Assembly (NCBI GenBank): GCA_023819035.1
Contig: JAMWCL010000011.1
Location: 1 to 33,823 of the forward strand
Length of the DNA: 33,823 bases
DNA from: Candidatus Omnitrophota bacterium
GTDB lineage: Bacteria; Omnitrophota; Gorgyraeia; Gygaellales; Profunditerraquicolaceae
Direction of reading: 5' to 3'
Shown: in pieces, positions 25,378 to 33,000 of the stretch
Layout: each line of letters begins with the position of its first letter
How positions within the stretch are numbered: position 1 is the first letter of the stretch
The notes under the pieces: model-generated
What the model saw: the letters and a program-made list of their open reading frames with translations, nothing else
What the model was told of the DNA's origin: nothing
Database searches by the model: none
Position numbers and translations under genes: made by a program

Positions 25378-26147
25378 TTCCTCACCTGACTTGCTCTTTT
25401 AACAATTTTAACAAATGACTCTAAATTTAAACTTGCTAACCCTACTAAAGCACCATCAACATCGGGTTGAGAAACTAATTCTGAGATATTCTCAGGTTTT
25501 ACACTCCCTCCATATTGAATCCTTACCTGTTGAGCAGTTTGTTTATCATACATCTTAGCCAATAAACTCCGGATATAGCTTTGCGCCTCCTGGGCCTGTT
25601 CTGCGGTAGCGGTCCTTCCTGTACCAATTGCCCAGACTGGCTCATAGGCAATGATCACCCTTAATATATCTTCCTTACTTATCTGTTTAAGCCCATTATA
25701 GATATGATCCTCTAATACCTTAAAGGTCAATCCTTTTTCTCGCTCGCTTAAGGTCTCTCCTACGCAAACAATCGGTATAAGCCCGTGTCTTAAAACTGTC
25801 CTTGCCTTCTTATTTACCACTTCATTCGTTTCAGCAAAATATTGCCTGCGTTCCGAATGCCCAATAATCACAAACCTACAACCGATATCCTTTAACATCA
25901 AACAGGAAACCTCTCCGGTAAAAGCACCCTCGTCCTCCCAAAAGACATCCTGAGCGCCCAACTGGAGATTAGAATCACTAATTACATCCCTTACCTCACT
26001 TAAAGCAGTAAAGGCAGGACAAATCACAATCTCAATCAATTGAGGATTTAAATCGAAAAGCTCCCTTTTAAGCCCGTTGGCTAGCTCTATCGCCTCTGCG
26101 ATTGTCTTGTACATCTTCCAGTTTCCCGCGATAATTGTCTTTCGCAT
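25374..26147 (-). CDS. tpiA: Triosephosphate isomerase
   Basis: A 257-residue TIM-barrel enzyme of normal length. AGNWKMYKT carries the catalytic lysine, FVIIGHSERRQYF the histidine, and IIAYEPVWAIGTGRTATAEQ the glutamate base plus flexible loop; IQYGGSVKPEN binds the phosphate. It interconverts dihydroxyacetone phosphate and glyceraldehyde 3-phosphate. It starts 1 base after the pgk stop, with no clear Shine-Dalgarno, so the two are probably translated in tandem. Confidence 0.97.
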   Translation of the reverse strand: MRKTIIAGNWKMYKTIAEAIELANGLKRELFDLNPQLIEIVICPAFTALSEVRDVISDSNLQLGAQDVFWEDEGAFTGEVSCLMLKDIGCRFVIIGHSERRQYFAETNEVVNKKARTVLRHGLIPIVCVGETLSEREKGLTFKVLEDHIYNGLKQISKEDILRVIIAYEPVWAIGTGRTATAEQAQEAQSYIRSLLAKMYDKQTAQQVRIQYGGSVKPENISELVSQPDVDGALVGLASLNLESFVKIVKRASQVRK

Positions 26148-26148
26148 C

Positions 26149-27330
26149 TTATTTATCCGTTAAAGCAGATATCCCGGGCAAACTTTTACCTTCCAAAAAC
26201 TCTAAACTTGCTCCTCCCCCGGTTGAGATATGGGTTATCTTATTCTCTAAACCAAATTTAGTAATGGCTGCTACTGTATCGCCTCCGCCAATAATACTTA
26301 TCGCCTTAAGTTTACTGATAAATACTGCAATCTCCCTGGTTCCTTTACTGAAAGGTTCCATCTCAAATATCCCCAAAGGACCGTTCCAGACAATAGTTTT
26401 AGCAGAGGTTAATCTATTCTGAAATAAGGCAATCGTCTTTGGACCAATATCTACCCCGATCTTTGTCTGGGGAATATCTTCGTTTACCAGTTCGATCTTA
26501 GCATTGGGTTCGATCTTATCTACCACCACATGATCTACTGGTAAAAGAAATTCTTTTTTAAGCTGTTTGGCTTTTTCTAAGATAGATTTTGCTAAGTCAA
26601 GTTTTTCCTTTTCCAGCTTGGAATTTCCTATGGATTTTCCTCCCGCCTTAAGAAAGGTATAAGCCATCCCTCCTCCAATCAAAACCACATCGCATTTAGG
26701 AAGTAGATTCTCAATTACTCCAATCTTATCAGAAACCTTTCCTCCACCTAAAATCACTACAAATGGCTTAGGAGGATTTTGAATAACATTACCTAAATAA
26801 TAAATCTCCTTTTCCATAAGAAAACCTGCTACTGATGTAAGGTAGTGGGTTATCCCTTCGGTAGAGGCATGGGCGCGGTGGGCAGTACCAAAAGCATCAT
26901 TGACAAAAACATCTCCTAAACTAGCAAGTTGCCTGGAAAAATTTGCATCATTTGCTTCCTCCTCAGGATGAAACCTTAGATTTTCCAGAAGAACAACCTT
27001 CTCAGAAGAATTATCGATCTCTTTTTTAATTCTATCTCCTACACATCCATCAAGAAATCTTACAGGGATAACCAAAAGTTCTTCTAATCTTTTTGCTACC
27101 GGTTTAAGGCTATATTTAGTCACCACCTTCCCTTCAGGTCTACCTAAATGACTCATTAAGATAATCTTCTTTGCCTCTTTATGTAAAATATACTTTATGG
27201 TAGGAATGCTGGCGCGTATCCTTGTATCATCGGTAATATTTAGATTATCGTCTAAAGGGACATTGAAATCCACCCTTACCAGTACTTTCTTGTTTTTTAG
27301 CTCCACATTCTTTAAACTTAACTTATGCAT
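26149..27330 (-). CDS. pgk: Phosphoglycerate kinase
   Basis: A 393-residue monomeric kinase. Substrate residues are in VLVRVDFNVPL and MSHLGRPEG at the N-domain. ATP-binding features are VILGGGKVSDKIGVI, WNGPLGIFE and GGGDTVAAITKFG in the C-domain, with STGGGASLEFLEGK near the end. It makes ATP from 1,3-bisphosphoglycerate. It is the first gene of the ten-gene run and has a strong AGGGGG ribosome binding site. gap, which often precedes pgk, is not upstream; an IS element lies there instead. Confidence 0.97.
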   Translation of the reverse strand: MHKLSLKNVELKNKKVLVRVDFNVPLDDNLNITDDTRIRASIPTIKYILHKEAKKIILMSHLGRPEGKVVTKYSLKPVAKRLEELLVIPVRFLDGCVGDRIKKEIDNSSEKVVLLENLRFHPEEEANDANFSRQLASLGDVFVNDAFGTAHRAHASTEGITHYLTSVAGFLMEKEIYYLGNVIQNPPKPFVVILGGGKVSDKIGVIENLLPKCDVVLIGGGMAYTFLKAGGKSIGNSKLEKEKLDLAKSILEKAKQLKKEFLLPVDHVVVDKIEPNAKIELVNEDIPQTKIGVDIGPKTIALFQNRLTSAKTIVWNGPLGIFEMEPFSKGTREIAVFISKLKAISIIGGGDTVAAITKFGLENKITHISTGGGASLEFLEGKSLPGISALTDK

Positions 27331-27353
27331 CTTAACCCCCTATTTTGTGTATC

Positions 27354-27382
27354 AATATATATTAAATTATCCTCCTTGTCAA
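27354..27382 (-). promoter_or_regulatory. Promoter of the pgk operon
   Basis: Minus strand: TTGACA (27377-27382), 17-base spacer, TATATT (27354-27359, 5/6). Start near 27347, leader about 16 bases. The spacer holds the same GAGGATAATTTA found in the lysS promoter. The left end of the IS lies about 16 bases upstream of the -35 box, so any upstream regulatory sites would have been displaced by the insertion. Confidence 0.8.
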
Positions 27383-27394
27383 ATATTTTAAAAA

Positions 27395-28609
27395 TTAAGT
27401 TAAGCAAGCAATAGTGTGTAATGGTGCATTCAAGGTTACATCCTCTAAGTTATGATAGATAACTTTTGTTAAGCCAAAGATGTATCTTTCGGGAGAGAAT
27501 CTATTTCTAAAGCAGCCGATTCTCTTAATCCGGCTTCTTATCTGTTTAAAGTAGAGTTCAAGGTAATTTGTAGTTTTAATCATAGGCCTTTGTTCTTTGG
27601 GAAAACTAAAGTATGTGAGGCAGTATTCAAAGTCTTTAAAGAAGCAATTGATTGCCTTGGGTTCTTTGCGCTGCCAGTGGTATTTAAATGCGGAAGCCAG
27701 TCTTAAGGCTTCTTTTTTGGATTCAGCCTTAAAGATACGCTTTGCCTCTTTAATCATTGGCGGCTTGTTCTTTTGGTATTTAATGTTATGTATGAGATTC
27801 ATCTGTTTGTGGAATACACAGCGTTGGTGCTGGGCATAAGGATATACCCATTGACAGGCACTAGTTATACCGCCTGCGCCATCGTGAATAATTAAATCCA
27901 GGCTGGTTAAACCACGTTTATAAAGGTCATTCAGCAATGCCTTATAAGATTCCTCGTCCTCGGAATTAACCAGCATAAAAGCCAAGAGGTCGGCTTTGCC
28001 AAATTTATCTACTCCAACAGCAAAAATAACAACCTTTTCTTCTAATACGTCACCCTCGAGGATATGAATAGCCAAACCATCAAGGATAAGATAAGGATAT
28101 TTAATGGCAATAGGAAATGTTCTAAAGGACTTAAGCTCATCATCAAGGTTTTTAAGGATATTGCTTACCGTAGATTCAGAGAATTCGCTTCCCACAAAGC
28201 CCTTAAAGAACTCCGTGGTCTTTTTATCGCTCATACCACACAACGTTGCCCCAAGAATAGCGGTATCTACTTCTTGATGCATTCTTTTATATCTCCTCAA
28301 AAGACTAAACTTATAGCCTGGCTTTCTTCCTCTGGGTACTCTAATATCTCTGATTGTACCAAAAGAGGTTTTGAGTATGCGTTTACGCCTGCCGTTGCGG
28401 TAATCAAGGCGTTCTGGCGTTATCTCTCGGTAGCCGGCTTTTATCTGTTGTTCAAATTCAATCTCGCAGAGGTCCTCGATCAGATTCTTCATAAACACTC
28501 TGGTTTGATTCTTAATCATTGCCCAAGGGTCGCTAAGGTCGTGGTCAAAAAATTCCTTTACTCTACGCCATCTGGTGGTATACTGGGTATCGAACTTAAG
28601 TTCCAGCAT
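27395..28609 (-). CDS. IS256-family transposase
   Basis: A 404-residue mutator-type (IS256) transposase with the family core: RNGRRKRILKTSFGTIRDIRVPR, the catalytic aspartates in YLILDGLAIHI and DLIIHDGAGGITSACQWVYP, QRCVFHKQMNLIHNI, and the C-terminal RSRIKRIGCFRNRFSPERYIFGL segment, near which the DDE glutamate lies. The frame is intact, so the enzyme may be active. A strong GGAGG ribosome binding site precedes the ATG but is buried in a 13-bp hairpin. The last codons cross the left terminal repeat, and the stop (27395-27397) may lie in flanking DNA. Confidence 0.92.
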   Translation of the reverse strand: MLELKFDTQYTTRWRRVKEFFDHDLSDPWAMIKNQTRVFMKNLIEDLCEIEFEQQIKAGYREITPERLDYRNGRRKRILKTSFGTIRDIRVPRGRKPGYKFSLLRRYKRMHQEVDTAILGATLCGMSDKKTTEFFKGFVGSEFSESTVSNILKNLDDELKSFRTFPIAIKYPYLILDGLAIHILEGDVLEEKVVIFAVGVDKFGKADLLAFMLVNSEDEESYKALLNDLYKRGLTSLDLIIHDGAGGITSACQWVYPYAQHQRCVFHKQMNLIHNIKYQKNKPPMIKEAKRIFKAESKKEALRLASAFKYHWQRKEPKAINCFFKDFEYCLTYFSFPKEQRPMIKTTNYLELYFKQIRSRIKRIGCFRNRFSPERYIFGLTKVIYHNLEDVTLNAPLHTIACLT

Positions 28610-28721
28610 AGGCTATATCCTCCTTTCGTTTTGGGCTGTTTCTAGCAGCCCTTTATAGAGGATATAGCCTTTTTTTATCTAAAGCAACAACTATTCTTTA
28701 CACACTTTATTGTATGTTATC
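27399..28721 (-). mobile_element. IS256-family insertion sequence, about 1.32 kb
   Basis: Both ends share an inward-reading AGTGTGTAA (27413-27421 on plus; 28711-28703 on minus), matching the inner GTGTAA conserved in IS256-type terminal repeats. Placing the outer ends about 24 bases out gives GTTAAGC at the left and GATAAC at the right, a plausible but imperfect inverted repeat. No 8-9 bp target duplication is seen at these exact ends. A 9-bp direct repeat AGCAAGCAA (27403-27411, 28728-28736) lies close by. Exact boundaries are therefore uncertain by about 15 bases. Confidence 0.65.
28610..28676. promoter_or_regulatory. Hairpin over the transposase ribosome binding site / outward terminator
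   Basis: Perfect 13-bp arms (28610-28622 and 28658-28670) enclose a second 6-bp hairpin GGGCTG/CAGCCC (28633-28638 and 28646-28651). On the minus strand the inner arm contains the GGAGG of the transposase and ends directly at its ATG, so a long readthrough RNA would hide the ribosome binding site. On the plus strand the same stem is followed by seven T residues, so it looks like a Rho-independent terminator for rightward RNA antisense to the transposase. Confidence 0.8.
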
Positions 28722-28798
28722 GGTTACAGCAAGCAAAAGAATTGTGGGAGAAGATTATTCTGGAGGCAAAAGCAAAAAATTTGGTTTTGGAATTTTAA
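28722..28798 (+). pseudogene. Possible 3' remnant of a gene cut by the IS
   Basis: From the right IS end an open frame runs to a TAA at 28796-28798 and encodes LQQAKELWEKIILEAKAKNL plus VLEF, which looks like the amphipathic C-terminus of a helical-repeat protein. No start codon or 5' part exists beyond the IS on the left. It ends 16 bases before the ATG of the coiled-coil gene, a spacing typical of genes in one operon. It is short, so the open frame may be chance. Confidence 0.35.
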
Positions 28799-28814
28799 AG
28801 GAATAGGGGGTAGG

Positions 28815-29861
28815 ATGAAAAACTTAAAAATAAATATATGCCTTTTCTTTACTGCAAGCCTGTTTTTTTATATAACTAATCTTTCATTTGCGCAAGAATC
28901 TGAAGACAAATCACTAGTTAATGAATCTAAAGAACAGCGGGTTCAGAAAATAGAAGTTAAATCTGAGGTTATTGAGACGAAAATGCCTAACTATGTACTT
29001 AATCTTAAACGCCTTATTGAAGAAGCTGAGCGTAACATCAAGAAGGTGAATGAAGAGATAAGGCAACAGGAAATATTAGAGCGTAACAAAGAAAGAGAAA
29101 AAAAGGTGCGCCAGCACTTTGAAAAAGGTAATCTTCTATATCAGGAAGGAAAATTAAAAGAGGCAATAAGGGAATGGCAAGAAGCGGTTAATATTACTAA
29201 AGACCCGGAAATGAAAAGTTATATCCAGCAAGCAGAAAAAATAGCCAAGGAAGAGGAGCTTGCCAAGAAGAGAAAACAGGAACAAGAAAGGCAAAGAGCG
29301 CTGATTGAAGAAAAAGAAAAGAAAAAAGAAGAAGCATTAAGAAAATATCAAGCGGAACTTAAACATAGAGAGGATACCCGTAAGCAAAAAGAGGGAGAAG
29401 CGCGCCAAGAGAGACAGAGAAGACAAGAGGAGCTTATTCGTAAAAAGCAGACGCAGGAAGAAAAGAAGAGATTGCAAGCAAAGCAGCAAGAAAAACAGCG
29501 CCGAGAAGCAGAACAAAAGCGCTGTGAAGAATTATTACGTAAGCAAGAAGAATCTGCTCGACAAAAAGCAGAGAGGGAACAGAAAAGAAAATTAGAGCTC
29601 CAGCGTCAAGAAGAGGAACGTCTGGAAAAAGAAAGAGAGCGCTTAGAGAAAGAAAGAAAACGCCAGGAAGAATTGCTTCGCCACAGACAAGTGCAAGAAG
29701 AAAAAAGAAGATTGCAAGCCAAACAAAAAGAAAAGCAACGTCAAGAAGCAGACAGGAAAAAACAAGCAGAAAAGGAAGCACGAAAGCAAAAACAAGAGCA
29801 ACTTAAATTAGAAAAAGAGCAGAAAGAAAAGGAGCGGCTTGCCGCTAAACAAAAAATATAA
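28815..29861 (+). CDS. Secreted TPR / long charged coiled-coil protein, 3' end frameshifted
   Basis: The frame is open from 28710, but the ATG at 28815 has an AGGGGGTAGG ribosome binding site and begins a clear signal peptide (MKNLKINICLFF... ending SFA-QE at about residue 26), so it is preferred. The 348-residue product has a TPR-like unit (about 97-145: HFEKGNLLYQEGKLKEAIREW) followed by some 200 residues of Lys/Glu/Arg/Gln-rich helix resembling the middle of TolA. Specific function is unknown; it is likely periplasmic. The stop at 29859 follows an A6 run, and the same composition continues in other frames up to 30043, so this is probably a truncated version of a longer protein. No clear promoter is visible; the IS may have displaced it. 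Confidence 0.65.
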   Translation: MKNLKINICLFFTASLFFYITNLSFAQESEDKSLVNESKEQRVQKIEVKSEVIETKMPNYVLNLKRLIEEAERNIKKVNEEIRQQEILERNKEREKKVRQHFEKGNLLYQEGKLKEAIREWQEAVNITKDPEMKSYIQQAEKIAKEEELAKKRKQEQERQRALIEEKEKKKEEALRKYQAELKHREDTRKQKEGEARQERQRRQEELIRKKQTQEEKKRLQAKQQEKQRREAEQKRCEELLRKQEESARQKAEREQKRKLELQRQEEERLEKERERLEKERKRQEELLRHRQVQEEKRRLQAKQKEKQRQEADRKKQAEKEARKQKQEQLKLEKEQKEKERLAAKQKI

Positions 29862-30043
29862 GGAGGAACTGGCGCGTAAAAGAGAAGAAAAAGAACGCCA
29901 AAAACAACTGAGGCTGAAAAGAGACTAAAGGAACGCCTAGAAAAAGAGAAACAGAAGAAACTACAAAAGGAACAAAAGAAAAAGGAATTACAGAACAAGA
30001 GAAAAAACTTAGATTAGAAAAACGAAAAAGAAAAGAACATTAA
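29862..30043 (+). pseudogene. Frameshifted tail of the coiled-coil gene
   Basis: Coiled-coil coding continues beyond the stop in three successive frame segments. From 29857 the segment reads YKEELARKREEKERQKQLRL. From 29910, back in the original frame, it reads EAEKRLKERLEKEKQKKLQK. From 29990, in the third frame, it reads TEQEKKLRLEKRKRKEH with a TAA at 30041-30043. That last stop abuts the stop of the convergent exoprotein gene at 30044, as expected for the true gene end. Either real decay or indel errors in A-rich sequence explains it. Confidence 0.7.
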
Positions 30044-33000
30044 TTATTTAATTTCGGAAGTGTGTACGATTTTTTGTTGGGAAGCCAAGATTTTTGCCTG
30101 CCCTTGCTTAATCCCGCGTTCATCATAAGGAGCTACTACAACCCTTCCTTCAAAGACAATAACTACAGTTTTATATTTTCCTGCAAGGTAATATTTTCTT
30201 TTATACTTTTTATCTTCCCCTTCCTCTTCTAATTCTAAGGTACTAAAATCAAAACCGGATTTCTTGGCTTCACTTAGAGCCTCTTCTTGTTCAGTCTCAG
30301 CAGTCTCTTCTTGAGCAGAAGACTCTGTTGACTCTTGCGGTAGAGATGTCTGTTCAGAAGTTTCTTCTTGAGGCGATGCTGATTCTTCAGTTTCAGGAGG
30401 AGTTTCTTCCTCACCACCTTCCAGATTAATATAATCCGAAGGAGAGGTTTCAAGGTCTGATTCAGGAGCAGTGGTTGTTTCTATAGGTGGTGTGCTGGTA
30501 TCTACTTCCTTGGTTGCCTCTTCAACTTCGGGTTGAGTTATATTCGTAGTTACAAACCAAAAGTTATTATTTCCGCTATCAATTGAATTAGGGGGATTAA
30601 TGGTTACTCCATTTAGGTTATAGGAATCCTTGACATCCACATAGGCAATATTGATTGTTCCCTGGGGATTTATCTTCCATTGTGTGCCCGAAATTGTGCT
30701 TCTTAATCTAATCAGATTACCGTTAGCACCAATGATGGTTAAGCTACCATTTATAGTTTCGGTGGAGCCTGCTTCAAATTGGAGCTCTTTTCCTGGTGTG
30801 GTGCATTCAAAGTCATAGAAGGTTGTGCCATAAATATGGGTAATTTTACTTGCATCATCAAAGACAACTTTACCAGTAGAGGCTGTAAATGTAGCATTAA
30901 CTGTAAAGTCAGCGCCAATGGTAAGTGTATAGGAGCTTAAATTTAAGGTGCCGGAGGTTATTGTAAGGTTATTATCCACATCCAGGTCATCCTGAAGAGT
31001 CCAGCCACCGCCTACACCATTGAAGGTAAGGTTATAGAAGCTTGCTCCCCCGCTGGTTATGGTTTTACCGGTTGTATTAGCATTAAGGATAAGAGTAGAG
31101 GTTCCGGAAGTAATTGTGCCTCCTGTTAAGTCAATATTTCCTGCGACTGTCCAGGTGCCACTTCCCATAGAGATGGATTCTGTGCCTGTTCCTGTGCCTG
31201 TAAAGGCTAATTTACCGTTGATAGTTACATTAGGATTATTCGTTGCGCAGTCTAAGGTTAAGTTGCCTGCACCATCAGCATTAAGGTAGAAATTACTGTT
31301 AAATGTAAAGGTTCCTGAGCCTAAAGTAATTGTGCGGGCTGAAGTATTAGAGGTATTTTTAAAAGTAATTTGATTAAAGGTATATCCTCCACCAGTAAAG
31401 GTTAAGTTAGCAGGTGTAGCATCTAAGGTTAATTTAGAGTTATTAGCATTATAGGTGCCTCCCGTAACCGAGTAATTGCCATAACAGATAATGTCAGAAG
31501 CATTAGCAATAAAGGTACCGGAGGTCTGAGAGTATGCGCCAGCAGTAAAGGTATCTCCTATAATTAAGGAACCAGGTGCAACAGGAGCATTAAAGGTTCC
31601 ACCAGAAAGAGTAAATGTTCCAGTAGTCATATTTACCGCACCGCCAGTAAATGTTCCTCCTGCCTGAGAAAACGAGGTGACCGTAATTGCTACATTCTGG
31701 GTAATGGTTCCAGTATAGGCGCTGGTGATGGTTAAACTTCCTCCAGACCAGCTACCTACATTATCAATAGTGCAGTCTTTGGAAGAAGTTCCATCAAAGG
31801 TAACTGCATCGGTGTCTTGAGGGACTACATTACCATCCCAGTTATCTGGCTCGCCCCAATTATTAGCTGTACCACCACCATCCCAGGTCGGGTCGATTTC
31901 AATATTGAGATTATTTCCTAAGTTAACCCCAGAGGGAATAAAGAGATAATGCAAACTATGAGCATCGCGAACAAATACCCTGTTTATGGAATAATCTTGG
32001 GTCTGGACATCTAAATACCAGGGGGTTCCGCTCTGGCTGGAATAGAGTTTTATATGGTATTCTTCAGGTCCGAGATCAGGTGAACCTTGAATACTAAGAC
32101 TATCTTTAAAGGTATAGGTATGGCCTGCTTCAAAATAGATTTCTTTATCCGGCACTGCGCAGAAGAAGTTATAGAATGTTATATCTCCGTAAAAATAAAT
32201 AGGATTTGTGCCTGATAAAAGAACCGGAGAGGCTTCTAAAATAAGGCAGGTATCTTTTGGATAGATTATTGCGCCAAAGCCCTCAGGTGGGCCTCTAAGC
32301 ATGATGGTTGAACCTATACCAACACTCTCTAATATAGCTATTTCTCCACTTAATCTTTGGATATGCGTAGAGTTTGCCTCTAAGTTTAGAGGCACAGAGG
32401 TTGTGCCAAATCTATTGGCTATGAGTTTAAGCTGGTTTGCCTGGATAATGACTCCTGGCGTAGTGTTAATGTTATTATCTGCCTGTAAGGTTAAGTTATT
32501 GGTCTTTAAGTAGGTGAGCTTAAAATCATCGCCTTCTAAGGTAATCAGGTTATCTTCTATGAAAGAGTGGGTTAGGTTTATATCACCTGTTTTATGCACC
32601 TCGGTTAAAAGGGCGTTTGAGTTAATAGACAATCTATCCGCTACTACACTTACAACCTCAGCATTTAAATTTCCTCCCTGCATCTGGATGCTCTGAGGGA
32701 TTGCCTCATCTATCTTACCAATGGTAATTTTAGTAGCATTCACCTGGGCATTCATTACAATATTGCCACTTGAGATAAGTTTAACCTCACCATCTTTACT
32801 TTCTAACCTCTCTGCTTTTACATAGCCTTCTAAGTTAATGGCGTTTTCAAAGATACCTGGCAAAGCCTCTGCTTTTAAAAGTACCACTCCCCCATCTGCC
32901 TGTAGGGTGCCGGTATTCTTGAGCTGGTCAGTGATGGGGTTACCTTCTAAGTCATAGACCTTAGCTGCGGTAGGTCTATCAATAGCCACTGAGATTAAAC

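Noticed and set aside
28064-28645. 193-residue plus-strand open frame opposite the transposase
   Set aside because: It is an antisense shadow of an intact IS256 transposase, with no family motifs and no ribosome binding site of note.
28710-28814. Upstream extension of the coiled-coil gene
   Set aside because: It begins in the IS end and would bury the signal peptide; the ATG at 28815 has a strong ribosome binding site.
29434-29998. Phe/Leu/Ser-rich minus-strand open frames opposite the coiled-coil gene
   Set aside because: They arise because Lys/Glu codons read as Phe/Leu/Ser codons on the other strand; no coding evidence.
30870-31830. DNA repeats or a CRISPR-like array in the exoprotein gene
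   Set aside because: The repetitiveness is at protein level (Gly/Thr-rich strands) within one open frame; no regular direct repeats with spacers.
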